From Thermogemmatispora tikiterensis (GTDB lineage: Bacteria > Chloroflexota > Ktedonobacteria > Ktedonobacterales > Ktedonobacteraceae): DNA of 64,000 nucleotides. The notes under the pieces are model-generated. The model worked only from the letters and a program-made list of their open reading frames with translations. It was not told the origin of the DNA and did no database searches. The DNA is taken from the NCBI RefSeq assembly GCF_003268475.1, contig NZ_MCIF01000002.1, positions 2,381,581 to 2,445,580 of the forward strand, in the 5' to 3' direction. Made by a program: the position numbers and the translations under genes. Of this stretch, positions 53,255 through 62,312 are shown one piece after another; within the stretch, counting starts at the first letter, position 1, and every line of letters starts with the position of its first letter.

Positions 53255-54910
53255 TTAGACCAGGAGATCAAGCAAATCGCGGACACGCCGCTCCTGGGGC
53301 CAGCAAGCCAGAGCCTGCTTGAGATGCGTCATCCACTCTTGACGCCGCATCTGACTCGGAAACCGCTGGAATCCTTGGAATCCCAGGATTGCAGAGCAGG
53401 TATAGGCTTCCACATCGCCTTCCTGGATAGCGAGCAGTGCACGCTGATTGTGTATACCCAGTCTTGCACGCTCTGGAATGGCTTGTTTCAGAGCAAGCCC
53501 CTCCGCCTGCGCAAGGGCCTGCTCAGCCGCTCGCAGGTGCTCACGTCGTCTCTCATGCTTTTGCAATGCGAACCACACAAAGCTTTCAAAAAGAATGAGC
53601 ATATGCTGCCCTTCATCGGCGGTCAAGAAAGCAGGGAGAGAGGACCAGCCTGACTCGTCAAGACAGCTGGCCTTCGCTCGCTCCAAGCTTTCGAGCGCTT
53701 CTCTTGCATTGCCCTCCTGTGCATAGGCGCGCGCTAACCCCATCTGGACCTTGCCCTGCAAGACCAGTGGAACCTGATCCAGCAGCTGAGCAGCTTCTTG
53801 ATACGCAGCCAACATCTCTTCTGTCCGTCCCAGATGGAAACAAGCTCCCCCAAGCCTGGTCAGCGCTTTCACCAGCAGCGTCCGATCTCCCGCTACCCGA
53901 CTGAGCGTCACTGCTTCCTGATCATAGACCCTGCGCCTTTCAAACTGTAGGTGATGAAAAGCCACAAAGCCCAGCAGCAGATATCCCTGTGCTGCCAGGC
54001 GTGCCACCTCTTCCCTCACAACAGCAGAGGTGGCTGCATCGGTGGCCCACTGGCGTAACAGAGGCAGGTAGCTCCTGACGGTCTGCTCCACTAAAGCCAG
54101 GTCTGTCCCATTGAGCAACTGCCAGCAGGCCGTCAGACTCGCTGCACAGGCTGGCAGCACCTCTGCCTCCATCGCCGCTTCTGCAAGGACTCGCTTCCCT
54201 GCACCTCTCCCCAGCAGGCCAACAGGGAGCCCGGCCAGCACCAGCAATGCGCTGCGGCGAGACAGACGGTTCTCCTGCTCGTCTTGGGGCAATGTCATGC
54301 TCTGCACCTCCTGTGTGAGCTGTGCCTCTAACATGGAGAGCGGGCCTCCGTCCCACTGCAGGACCAGCGCAACCAGCCGCGCTGTCTGGCTCCCAAACTG
54401 CAAGGCTTCCTCAACCTCCTCCTCGCCAGATGCGACCCGCTGTTGTTCCCTGGCTTCCACCTCCAGCAGCCCCCCCATCGTTCTCCTTGTTGTCCATTGT
54501 ATCATACTGCCCTTCTCAAGCCACTCTGAGTGGAACAGCGATGTCAGTGATAGCCAGGGGAATCGGTGCTTACGCCCAGCCGCGAGCAAGTGGCTGATCG
54601 CCTGCTGCAACTGCTCGGAGCCAGACAGCCCTTTGCGTGACCACTGCTCACAGGCTCCTTCATAGGAGCAACGCGCCTGGTGCAGATAACCCGCCTCTAC
54701 CAAGCTCTGCACGAGTGCCAGAAGCGTTTCTTCCTGGATCTCCATCCCGTACTCTTCTTCCCCTTCAAGTAGGGCCGCGCACTGCTCCTCCAGCTGCTCC
54801 AGTTTGCCAAGCTGCGCATAGAGATGCACGAGCCACACACCGCACCGTGCGCGCTGCCGCTCCTGCCGGGCCATGTCAAGGTGGAGGCAGCTAGCCGCTC
54901 TTGCCTCCAT
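53255..54910 (-). CDS. TPR/BTAD-like regulatory protein without DNA-binding domain
   Basis: 551 aa, nearly all helical. Residues ~25-100 (VWLVHLYAQLGKLEQLEEQCAALL..., VEAGYLHQARCSYEGACEQW) resemble a bacterial transcriptional activator (BTAD) domain. A Leu/Gly-rich segment (LLVLAGLPVGLLGRGAG) interrupts, then TPR-like pairs follow (TEEMLAAYQEAAQLLDQ, ARAYAQEGNAREALESLERA) with the same ending (CWPQERRVRDLLDLLV) as the XRE/TPR regulator at 50728. No helix-turn-helix is seen although AGGAGG 7 bases before ATG 54910 is excellent. It could act as a partner of another regulator or be a shortened one. Confidence 0.8.
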   Translation of the reverse strand: MEARAASCLHLDMARQERQRARCGVWLVHLYAQLGKLEQLEEQCAALLEGEEEYGMEIQEETLLALVQSLVEAGYLHQARCSYEGACEQWSRKGLSGSEQLQQAISHLLAAGRKHRFPWLSLTSLFHSEWLEKGSMIQWTTRRTMGGLLEVEAREQQRVASGEEEVEEALQFGSQTARLVALVLQWDGGPLSMLEAQLTQEVQSMTLPQDEQENRLSRRSALLVLAGLPVGLLGRGAGKRVLAEAAMEAEVLPACAASLTACWQLLNGTDLALVEQTVRSYLPLLRQWATDAATSAVVREEVARLAAQGYLLLGFVAFHHLQFERRRVYDQEAVTLSRVAGDRTLLVKALTRLGGACFHLGRTEEMLAAYQEAAQLLDQVPLVLQGKVQMGLARAYAQEGNAREALESLERAKASCLDESGWSSLPAFLTADEGQHMLILFESFVWFALQKHERRREHLRAAEQALAQAEGLALKQAIPERARLGIHNQRALLAIQEGDVEAYTCSAILGFQGFQRFPSQMRRQEWMTHLKQALACWPQERRVRDLLDLLV

Positions 54911-54930
54911 ACCAGGTCCTCCTTCCCTTC

Positions 54931-54939
54931 TGCTATACT
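54931..54939 (+). promoter_or_regulatory. Extended -10 promoter of the first tandem PIG-L gene
   Basis: TGCTATACT on the plus strand, about 60 bases before the ATG at 54998. It sits in the 87-base gap between divergent genes. Confidence 0.55.
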
Positions 54940-54997
54940 AAGAGATGCACCTTCTCACGAAACCGCCATCGATTACCAGGAAAGGAGTGCTGCTCTT

Positions 54998-55705
54998 ATG
55001 ACAGCTTCCTCTGTACTCGTGCCTCCAGGGGGAGAGACCGTCGCGGTCATCGTGGCTCACCCGGACGATGCCGAGTCCTTCTGTGGAGGAACCATTGCCC
55101 GTCTGGTTCAGGAGGATCATGTCGTCCACTATCTTATCGTCACTCATGGCGAAAAAGGCAGCGACGACCCCCAGATGACCCCTGAACGCCTGCGTCTCCT
55201 GCGCAAGCAGGAGCAGCAGGCTGCCGCTCAGCTCCTGGGAGTCCAGACGGTCACCTTCTTAGAGGGCTACGTCGACGGCGTGGTGACAGCCTCCCTGGCT
55301 TTACGGGAAGCTCTTGTCCGCTTTCTTCGCACCATTCGTCCCGAGGTGGTCTTGACCTTTGATCCCTGGAAGCGCTATGAATTGCATCCTGATCATCGAG
55401 CTGTTGGGTGGGCCACAGTGGACGCTATTGCAGCTGCCCGCGGTCGGCTTGATTATCCTGAGCAGGTGGAGATGGGCCTGGCGCCCCATACCGTCCGGCA
55501 GATCTATTTCTTCAACACGGATCAGCCGAACCACTGGGTGGATATCAGTGCTGTGTTTGAACGCAAAGTGGAAGCTCGCTGCTGCCACGTGAGTCAACTG
55601 CGGCCAGGGCGGCATCCCAGTGGCTATTTGCGGCGTTGGGCGGAGGAGGCCGGGACTGCGGCAGGCCTGTCCCTGGCAGAAGCATTTCATTTTATGGGCC
55701 TCTAA
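54998..55705 (+). CDS. PIG-L family deacetylase (first of a tandem pair)
   Basis: 235 aa. Zinc motif AHPDDAESFCGGTIARL, HGEKGSDDPQMTPERL, TFDPWKRYELHPDHRAVGW and NHWVDIS are all kept, so it is likely active. It differs from the second copy by a distinct C-terminal region (RPGRHPSGYLRRWAEEAG). AAAGGAG lies 12 bases before the chosen ATG. Expected role: removing N-acetyl groups from amino-sugar-containing molecules. Confidence 0.93.
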   Translation: MTASSVLVPPGGETVAVIVAHPDDAESFCGGTIARLVQEDHVVHYLIVTHGEKGSDDPQMTPERLRLLRKQEQQAAAQLLGVQTVTFLEGYVDGVVTASLALREALVRFLRTIRPEVVLTFDPWKRYELHPDHRAVGWATVDAIAAARGRLDYPEQVEMGLAPHTVRQIYFFNTDQPNHWVDISAVFERKVEARCCHVSQLRPGRHPSGYLRRWAEEAGTAAGLSLAEAFHFMGL

Positions 55706-55777
55706 CGCCTCGACTTGGCGTCGACATCCACCTTCCTTTCCTCCCTGTCGATGAGAACCTCAAGAGGAGAGAAGAGA

Positions 55778-55786
55778 TGATATAAT
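55778..55786 (+). promoter_or_regulatory. Extended -10 promoter of the second tandem PIG-L gene
   Basis: TGATATAAT is a perfect TGnTATAAT box about 96 bases upstream of the chosen start, so the second gene can be expressed independently. Confidence 0.6.
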
Positions 55787-55881
55787 AAGGGGCACACTGG
55801 AACAAGAGAGGGTGTTGCCTCAAGGTCAGCAGCAGCTGTCTCTCAGCGGCAGCGTGCTCGGGAAAGGAGATGAGAGTCCCT

Positions 55882-56592
55882 ATGCCTGAATCCACTTCTT
55901 CTGTTCTGCTTCCCCCTGGGGGGCAGCGCGTTCTCGTAGTGCAGGCTCACCCAGATGACGCTGAGCACCTCTGTGGGGGTACCATTGCATTACTGGCTCG
56001 TGAAGGAAAGGAGGTCCATTATCTCCTGGTGACGCGAGGGGATAAAGGCAGCGATGATCTACACTTACCTCCCGAGCAACTGGCAAGAATTCGGGAGCAG
56101 GAGCAGCGTGAAGCAGCTTCCGTGCTCGGGGTGCAGTCGGTGATCTTTCTGGAAGGGTATTCCGATGGGGAAGTTGAACCCTGCCTGCAGTTGCGGCGGG
56201 AAATCGCACTGGTGATCCGCCAGCTTCGACCTGATGTTGTCTTCACCTTCGATCCCTGGAGAAAGGATGAGGTCCACCCTGATCACCGAGCGGTCGGGAT
56301 CTGTACGGTGGATGCAATTGCGTGTGCACGGGGCCTCTGGTATTACCCAGAGCAGCTCCATGATGGCATCACTCCTCATGCGGTGCGCCAGATCTATTAC
56401 TTTGCCACCGATCGCCCGAACCATTGGGTGGATATCGGCACCGTGGTCGAGCAGAAAGCTGCAGCTTTGCGATGCCATGCCAGCCAAACGAGTCGAAAAG
56501 ACATCCTGCAGTGGATACGGGAGAAAGGTATTGTAGCAGGGGCAGAGCATAAATTTAAGATCGCAGAGGCTTTCCATCACCATGCACTCTAG
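55882..56592 (+). CDS. PIG-L family deacetylase (second of a tandem pair)
   Basis: 236 aa. AHPDDAEHLCGGTIALL, TRGDKGSDDLHLPPEQLA, TFDPWRKDEVHPDHRAVGIC and FKIAEAFHHHAL closely follow the copy at 22168 (TCAEAFHHL ending), more than its immediate neighbour in the C-terminal part. An in-frame ATG at 55870 touches the ribosome-binding site, so ATG 55882 was preferred, which also aligns with the paralogues. Confidence 0.92.
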   Translation: MPESTSSVLLPPGGQRVLVVQAHPDDAEHLCGGTIALLAREGKEVHYLLVTRGDKGSDDLHLPPEQLARIREQEQREAASVLGVQSVIFLEGYSDGEVEPCLQLRREIALVIRQLRPDVVFTFDPWRKDEVHPDHRAVGICTVDAIACARGLWYYPEQLHDGITPHAVRQIYYFATDRPNHWVDIGTVVEQKAAALRCHASQTSRKDILQWIREKGIVAGAEHKFKIAEAFHHHAL

Positions 56593-56625
56593 CCGGGCAG
56601 CGCCTTGCCACGGAATATCCTCCTG

Positions 56626-57972
56626 TCACTGGGACCGCTGGCCACCAGAAAATGATCGCTGCCAGCAGTCCCAGCATGGGGGATGACCGGCCTCATGAAG
56701 CAGGACTTCTAGGCGGCGAACATAGGGGTTCTTAGGTGCTACCTCGTTGAGCAGGGCATGCAAGGCTGCAACGTGCTTGAGCCCTCGATGAGAATGGATA
56801 CGCAGAGCTACTGTAAGAGCATCCATAGCGATCTGGGCACTCTGTTCGACTTCCTTTTGAAGCAGGTAGAAGCGGGCTTCAGTGAGGGCGTAATCTACCC
56901 GCGCTGACTGGTGGGGAAGGTACTCTTCCAAATTCCGCAAGGCGAGTTCAAGCTCATTTTTGGCCTCTGCCATCAACCGGCTATTTGCTCGACGGTAAGG
57001 GTCTTTCAGGGCGACCAAATCGCGATCAGTAACGTGAGCAAAGGCGAAGCGCATCAGCACCTTCGCTCGTTCGTGATGGACAGCATAGAGATTAAACCAC
57101 AGGAAGGAGTCATCCTCTTCAACTCGCCCTTTATACAAGAGATTGGTTGCCCTATCGTGCCAGCGTCGGCACTGATACTTCAACTGCTCATCTCCCTCCG
57201 CATAGAAGGCATGAATCTCTGAGGCGAGCAGATAGCAGGCGCCGCGTACGGGTCGATTTGTCTGCTCAGCCAGTGATAATGCGGCTTCAATATCCTCCTT
57301 GGCGTGCTGATATTTTTGTTGAATGGTATGGAGACGTGCACGCTTGTAGAAGGCAAGCGCGATGAGTGCCGGATCACGAGGTGTCACTAACCCCGCTGTC
57401 TCTAATCCCTGATTGATATAAGAAAGCGCTCTCTCATCCTGGCAGTGATGCTGAGCAATAAAGGCCGTATGCTGATAATACTGACTGAGCAGTGCGATCC
57501 ACCGAGATCTCTCATGAGCAGGGGCACGTTCAACTATTGTCTCAAGTTCTCTCTGATGCATTAAAAATCGATACACTGCCGTGGGGGTATATTTATCGGG
57601 AGCAGTATGGGCAGCAGCTAAGAGATCTTCGTAGAGGCCATAACAACTCTCTGCAAGAAACTCAGAGAATGATTCGAAGTCTTTGATGTATTTTGCTACC
57701 TCATTCTCTTCAAGCAGACTTCTCCAGCTGAGGCCAAGCAAAGCAGGAGGAATAGAGAGAACCCTACAGAGGAGCGTACGGCGGTTCATGTCTGAAAGAT
57801 ACACCTGGCTTTCCCAGTAGGCAACTGTTTGTTTATCAACACCACAGATAACAGCGAGTGCCTCCTGGGTATAGCCATTCCTTCTGCGATAGTCAGCAAT
57901 AACCTCCCCCATATGAGGCAGGCCATAGAGTCCAGGCGAGTACTTCCCGTAGCGCCAGAGCTGCTTCCCCAT
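56626..57972 (-). CDS. XRE-family helix-turn-helix protein with TPR-like repeats
   Basis: 448 aa from ATG 57972 (GTGGGGAG 8 bases upstream). Helix-turn-helix: IADYRRRNGYTQEALAVICGVDKQTVAYWESQVYLSDMNRRTLLCRVL. The rest is helical with TPR-like pairs (CQDERALSYINQGLETAG, QQKYQHAKEDIEAALSLAEQT, VDYALTEARFYLLQKEVEQSAQIAMDAL). It is similar in design but not close in sequence to the 50728 protein. It ends 34 bases from the convergent PIG-L gene. Confidence 0.87.
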   Translation of the reverse strand: MGKQLWRYGKYSPGLYGLPHMGEVIADYRRRNGYTQEALAVICGVDKQTVAYWESQVYLSDMNRRTLLCRVLSIPPALLGLSWRSLLEENEVAKYIKDFESFSEFLAESCYGLYEDLLAAAHTAPDKYTPTAVYRFLMHQRELETIVERAPAHERSRWIALLSQYYQHTAFIAQHHCQDERALSYINQGLETAGLVTPRDPALIALAFYKRARLHTIQQKYQHAKEDIEAALSLAEQTNRPVRGACYLLASEIHAFYAEGDEQLKYQCRRWHDRATNLLYKGRVEEDDSFLWFNLYAVHHERAKVLMRFAFAHVTDRDLVALKDPYRRANSRLMAEAKNELELALRNLEEYLPHQSARVDYALTEARFYLLQKEVEQSAQIAMDALTVALRIHSHRGLKHVAALHALLNEVAPKNPYVRRLEVLLHEAGHPPCWDCWQRSFSGGQRSQ

Positions 57973-58023
57973 ACTGAGACTCCCCACTTGCTACAAGGTG
58001 GCTGCCAGCAAATCTCTGCGCCC

Positions 58024-58052
58024 ATTATAGCAGGCTGAATGAGGAATTGCAA
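58024..58052 (-). promoter_or_regulatory. Promoter of the minus-strand XRE/TPR gene
   Basis: Minus strand TTGCAA (58052-58047), 17 bases, TATAAT (58029-58024) preceded by TGC. The -10 is perfect and extended. Confidence 0.6.
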
Positions 58053-58259
58053 TGGCTCTACCAAGGAGTCATTTGTGCTCTCCTAACAGTTCCCAGACTT
58101 CTAGGGAGCTTTCGTCTTGGTTTTCTTAGAGAAGTTTCCTACTATTGTAACGGTAAGACTCCGAGCTGATCCACGACGATCTGAGAAGCAGATGATTCAT
58201 CTGTCAACGTTCTGATCCAGAGGACTGGACCACACGGCGAAAGAAAGGAGTGCGATCCA

Positions 58260-58463
58260 ATGGCCACCTTTCCGCAACCGCGGACCAGTTGGCCTGCAAA
58301 ACTGCCGGCCTGCCCGCGCTGTGGGCAGCGGCAAGCTCAGGCCCAGCCCAATCCGACGGCTCAACCTCACCTGACGCCGGCAGGCTCCGTTGCCAAGCCG
58401 GACGCCATCCAATCCGCTCGTCCTGATGAGATCTCGTCCATGCTGCTCAGAAAGGAGCCGTGA
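58260..58463 (+). CDS. Small MAT-type protein with CPRC motif (cassette 3)
   Basis: 67 aa beginning MATFPQPRTSWPAKLPACPRCGQRQAQAQ, then Pro/Thr/Ser-rich, ending SSMLLRKEP. It is a paralogue of the protein at 52585 (same MAT start, same CPxC and RQAQ, same type of ending). AAGGAG lies 9 bases upstream. It precedes methyltransferase copy 3 by 5 bases. Confidence 0.65.
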   Translation: MATFPQPRTSWPAKLPACPRCGQRQAQAQPNPTAQPHLTPAGSVAKPDAIQSARPDEISSMLLRKEP

Positions 58464-58468
58464 CAGAC

Positions 58469-58920
58469 ATGGCCTTCTTGCGTCACCTGTTGGGCCGCCG
58501 CTGGACCCGGGCCGCCGTCGCCTCGACCCTGCCCGACGCGCTCGCTGCCCCGAGCGCGGGCGCGCCTCCCTCCACCAGGCAGCGCCAGTATCTGGACGAT
58601 GTCCCCTATCTGTTGCCCAAGGACCCGCTGGAAGATCAGCGGCTCAATTACCAGCACCACGCCCTGTATCGCACTCTGAGCAACCACTCCCTGGCCCCGC
58701 TCGCTCCTGAGCGCACCCGCACCATCCTGGACGTGGGCACCGGCACCGGCATCTGGGCCTTCGAGATGCAGGCCCTCTTTCCTCACGCCCTCTGCTCGAC
58801 TGCTTCACCGGCATCAGCCGCCAGCTCGGCTTCGAGCTGGCCGTCCTGCGCCGGTTGGGCCAGGTCCTGCCGCCAGCAAGCAGATGGACCACCTCGGTCA
58901 CGCTCACCACGAGGCCCCTC
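58469..58920 (+). pseudogene. Class I methyltransferase with internal deletion (copy 3)
   Basis: The N-terminal part MAFLRHLLGRRWTRAA, YLDDVPYLLPKDPLEDQRLNYQHHALYRTLSN and ILDVGTGTGIWAFEMQALFPHAL is intact. At about 58790 it jumps, out of frame, to LLDCFTGISRQLGFELAVLRRLGQVL, the equivalent of LLDWFTESSRARGFEAAILRQLGELL in copy 1. The segment with SAM motifs II-IV is therefore deleted. The out-of-frame remainder is lost in a translation starting at 58469. Confidence 0.8.
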
Positions 58921-58959
58921 GCTCCTGTGAGCACCCGCTCCTCGCCTTCCAACTGGCCG

Positions 58960-59157
58960 ACAGCGAATCTCCGTCAGACAGGCTGGCAGGAAGTGCCTGG
59001 GGCCGCTGGCAGACTTGGCTGGGTTGCTGGCCGCGGGGAGAAGAGCTGGAAGCCGATCGAGATCGCCTGGGTGCTGCTGGAATGGCGCTGCCGGGAGGCG
59101 CGGGACCTGGGCAGTGGCTGGCTGCTGCTGGACAAGCAGGTTTGCACCTTTTTATAG
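58960..59157 (+). pseudogene. Trp-rich partner protein remnant (cassette 3)
   Basis: WGRWQTWLGCWPRGE in one frame continues, one base further, as SWKPIEIAWVLLEWRCREARDLGSGWLLLDKQ, then stops after VCTFL. The same two parts in the same relative frames occur at 63389-63857. The N-terminal ~45 residues and the C-terminal ~50 residues of that copy are missing here. Confidence 0.65.
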
Positions 59158-59404
59158 GGCTCCTGTTCTTGAGAGCATAGTCAGGGCAGATACACATGAT
59201 TGCTTTGTCCTTCCCATCTTGACGGGCGCGGTGCGCAATGCTATCCTGAAAATAGCTCTGGAGAGAATAAGGCGCGTCTCCTTGCTGGAGTCGAAGGAGG
59301 TCAGCTTGAAGAGCAGCGGTCTATCTGCGCCGAAGATCAGGGAGTTGCGTCTGAGCCTTGGAGCGCTGGGTACATGCACAACAGGAGGTTGGTCGGAGGT
59401 TCCA

Positions 59405-61306
59405 ATGACCCAGGATCATCAGCGAGTCTCTCACGAGTCTCATGTACCCCCTTCGTGTCGTCTGCGTGTCTATCTCTATGGCCCCCTGGAAGTCTGGAAG
59501 CGCAATCCCGATGGCTCCTGGAGTTTGCTTGATAAGGCCGCATGGGGGAAAGGACGGCCAGCTCGTTCTGTCTTCAAACGCTTGCTGACAGCTCCCGGGC
59601 GGCATCTTTCGCGCGCTGCTCTCCAGGATGATCTCTGGCCAGAGATCGATCAGCTCGCCCTCGCCGATAAGATGGTCTACAGTGCTGTCAACCAGATCCG
59701 CCGAGCTATTGGCAAAGATCTAGTGCGCACACTGGAAACGGGCTATGCACTGGCAGATCAATCGATTATCTGGGTCGATGATGACACTTGTAGAGCGCTC
59801 CTTGCTGAAGCTGAGGATCGGGGAGGCACCACTGATGAGGCTGTTCCTCTGCTCGAACAAGCACTGGCTTATCAGGAGCGTGGTGAGTTGCTGGAAGGGG
59901 AGGGAGGGACCTGGGTGTATGGAGTCCGACAACGCAGCGAGGAGATGCTGAGACAATGCCGGCGTTGGCTCGCCAACGCCTACGAACGGCAAGGAAGGCT
60001 CTGGCAAGCAGGAGAACAGTACCGGGCGTTGTTTCACTCTATTCCCCCAGATGAGGAAGCGCTCCGGGCCTGGATCGCGATGTTGCTCCGGCATGGTAGA
60101 TCTCAGGAGGCATGGCGATGCTATCAGATGGCCCAGGAAGCAGCTAAGGCACAGGGGTTCTCTCTCTCGTTTCTCTTCGACGCCCCATCATTTCATCCTC
60201 AGCAGGCTCTGGACTCTCCATCTCCGGCTGCTCCTCAGCCAGCCTCCCCTTTCTTCTCGCTACCCTCCTTTGAGCGAACCTCCTCTGATCTGCTGGTGGT
60301 CACTGATACCGAGCTTTGTGATCGTCTGATGACACTGCTCACCAGACCAGCACTGGCCGCCCAGAGAGAAATACACTATTTTGACCAGCAGACGAGAGTG
60401 TACTGGCTGGCCCGAGAAGAACACGCCTTGCCTCCGTCTCTACTATATTCGGCTGTTGTGAAATATCTGGAGAGTCTGACGTTTGTACTTGCCGGCTCCC
60501 AGACAGCAGGTTTCCGCCAGCGGCTCTGTGCCACGATCAGTCGGACGGCACTGCTCGCTGGTGTATTGCTGTATGACAGAGGGCACTATTCGAAAGCTCG
60601 TACCTCCTACCAACTGGCTCTGCGGGCAGCAGCCGAGGCCGATGATCCTCTCCTCCAGGCGGTCATCTGGGGGTGGATGAGTTTCACCTGGACCTACTCA
60701 TTGCAGTATCAGAGAGCACTTCGCTGTATCCAGGCTGCACGTCAACTTAGCCTCCCCCATGCCGATCGACTGTTACATACCTGGCTTGCTGCAGTCGAGG
60801 CCGAAATTCGTGCTCATTTGCACCATCACGATACCTGTCTTGAATGCCTCCGTGTCCTTGAACAGGAAGGCTCCTCTGCCCAGGAATCTGATCTGGCCTT
60901 TCTCATCGAGTTTCAACCCGGCTTACTGCTGGGGTATAAAGGCGTGTGTCTGCAACTGCTGTATCAGCGTCAACAGTCCACAACGAATGGGTTCTTACGT
61001 GAGGCTCAAGAAGCATTGGAGCAAGCCTTAACCACTCCTTCTCCTCCCAGGCGCAAACTGTACTATCTGAGCGATCTTGCCAGTGCTTATGCTCGCCAGG
61101 GAGAGATCGAGCAAGCCTGTACCTTTGTCTCGCGTTGTCTTGCGCTTCTCACTGAGCTTGGAGAACAATCTCTGACTGCTCAGAAGCACCTACTTCAAGT
61201 CCAGGAGCTGCTACAACCCTACCACGATGTTCCTTCTGTCAAAGCACTGAATGAGCAGCTCCAGCCTTTCTCTCTCAGGGGGCGAGAAGGGGGAGCAGCT
61301 CAATAA
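59405..61306 (+). CDS. SARP-like regulator: winged helix, BTAD and TPR domains
   Basis: 633 aa. The N-terminal OmpR-like winged helix (RLRVYLYGPLEVWKRNPDGSW..., RPARSVFKRLLTAPGRHLSRAALQDDLWPE, KMVYSAVNQIRRAIGKDLVRTLETGYALAD) is followed by a BTAD domain (GRLWQAGEQYRALFHSIPPDEEALRAWIAMLLRHGRSQEAWRCY) and a helical TPR-like half. SARP-type activators often control biosynthetic clusters, so it may regulate the neighbouring cassettes. GGAGG lies just before ATG 59405. The last 32 bases overlap the convergent HAD gene. Confidence 0.88.
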   Translation: MTQDHQRVSHESHVPPSCRLRVYLYGPLEVWKRNPDGSWSLLDKAAWGKGRPARSVFKRLLTAPGRHLSRAALQDDLWPEIDQLALADKMVYSAVNQIRRAIGKDLVRTLETGYALADQSIIWVDDDTCRALLAEAEDRGGTTDEAVPLLEQALAYQERGELLEGEGGTWVYGVRQRSEEMLRQCRRWLANAYERQGRLWQAGEQYRALFHSIPPDEEALRAWIAMLLRHGRSQEAWRCYQMAQEAAKAQGFSLSFLFDAPSFHPQQALDSPSPAAPQPASPFFSLPSFERTSSDLLVVTDTELCDRLMTLLTRPALAAQREIHYFDQQTRVYWLAREEHALPPSLLYSAVVKYLESLTFVLAGSQTAGFRQRLCATISRTALLAGVLLYDRGHYSKARTSYQLALRAAAEADDPLLQAVIWGWMSFTWTYSLQYQRALRCIQAARQLSLPHADRLLHTWLAAVEAEIRAHLHHHDTCLECLRVLEQEGSSAQESDLAFLIEFQPGLLLGYKGVCLQLLYQRQQSTTNGFLREAQEALEQALTTPSPPRRKLYYLSDLASAYARQGEIEQACTFVSRCLALLTELGEQSLTAQKHLLQVQELLQPYHDVPSVKALNEQLQPFSLRGREGGAAQ

Positions 61307-62033
61307 GGTCATGCAGGGTCCAGTCAGGATGCACCGTGCATTCGTGGCTCAGTCCTTTGCAGCTCGCGTCGTACCAGATGGCAAAAAGCCCCACTTGTTG
61401 AGCACCTGTAATGTCGCAGGTCAGATCATCGCCAATCATCCAGGCTTCAGAAGCCCTGAGATGCAGCCGTTCCAACGCCAGCCGAAAGATGCGGGCATCT
61501 GGCTTCGCGAAGCCAACCTCTTCCTCGATCAGCAGCGTATCGAACCACGAGGCTAAACCATGATGCATGATTTTGCGGCGTTGGTAGGTCGCATTCCCAT
61601 TGGTCACCAGCGCTAGAGCAAGCGAGCGCTGGCGGCAGATCTGGAGCACTTCCAGTGCATGAGGAGCAAGGGAACGATGGGCGTCTCGAAGCTGCTCATA
61701 GGCCCGCACAATCTCCACTGCCATCTCGTTAGGTGCTCGTTGCAGGCTAGCCAGAGCGCCAGCAACCACTTCTAACCGCGTCTCAAATGGTTCCAGACGA
61801 TCTCTCCGCTGTTGTTCGGGATCATGGGCGATGGCGCGCCGGTACGCCTGATAGCTTGCTTGCAGAGCCTGAAAGAGGGCCTCAGCAGGAAGGTCCAGTG
61901 CCGGCGCAAATTGGCGAGCCACTTCTTGCCAGCTCTGAGCCGGACTCTGGCTGGTGAGCAATAGCACCCCATCCATGTCGAAAAGCAAACCCCGAGGATG
62001 AGGAATCTGTCTGTGACCATGATACTGCTTCAT
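61275..62033 (-). CDS. HAD family hydrolase, apparently leaderless
   Basis: 252 aa. HAD motif I FDMDGVLL near residue 18, motif II VTNGNAT, Lys of motif III in FAKPDARIF, and motif IV GDDLTCDITGAQ. A helical cap lies between motifs I and II (type C1), as in phosphoglycolate or haloacid-type phosphatases. Substrate unknown. ATG 62033 has no ribosome-binding site but lies 7 bases after a TATACT box, so the message probably starts at the A of ATG. An alternative ATG at 62057 sits upstream of that -10 box. Confidence 0.9.
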   Translation of the reverse strand: MKQYHGHRQIPHPRGLLFDMDGVLLLTSQSPAQSWQEVARQFAPALDLPAEALFQALQASYQAYRRAIAHDPEQQRRDRLEPFETRLEVVAGALASLQRAPNEMAVEIVRAYEQLRDAHRSLAPHALEVLQICRQRSLALALVTNGNATYQRRKIMHHGLASWFDTLLIEEEVGFAKPDARIFRLALERLHLRASEAWMIGDDLTCDITGAQQVGLFAIWYDASCKGLSHECTVHPDWTLHDLIELLPLLAP

Positions 62034-62040
62034 CAATGCG

Positions 62041-62049
62041 AGTATACCA
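62041..62049 (-). promoter_or_regulatory. Extended -10 promoter for a leaderless HAD transcript
   Basis: Minus strand TGGTATACT followed by CGCATTG and then ATG. The spacing puts +1 on the start codon. Confidence 0.55.
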
Positions 62050-62312
62050 TATTGCATCCCTTTCCTGCCACCCACCCTCCCTCTCGCCTGATTGCTGCGC
62101 TTGAGAGCGCTCAACGATCTCCACAAGCGAGGGAATTCACTTATGGCGGACACCGCGCCCTTCCCTGTCTCGTACCCGGCGATGCAGAGAGCAGTCTCAG
62201 AAACTTCAGAGAAACGGGGAAGAACTGTCGGAAAAGCTTCGCCTCTCCCCCAGCTATATTTCCCCTAGGAACACGAGCCAAAGTCTCTGCCCTAGAATGG
62301 AGGACATGCTCG

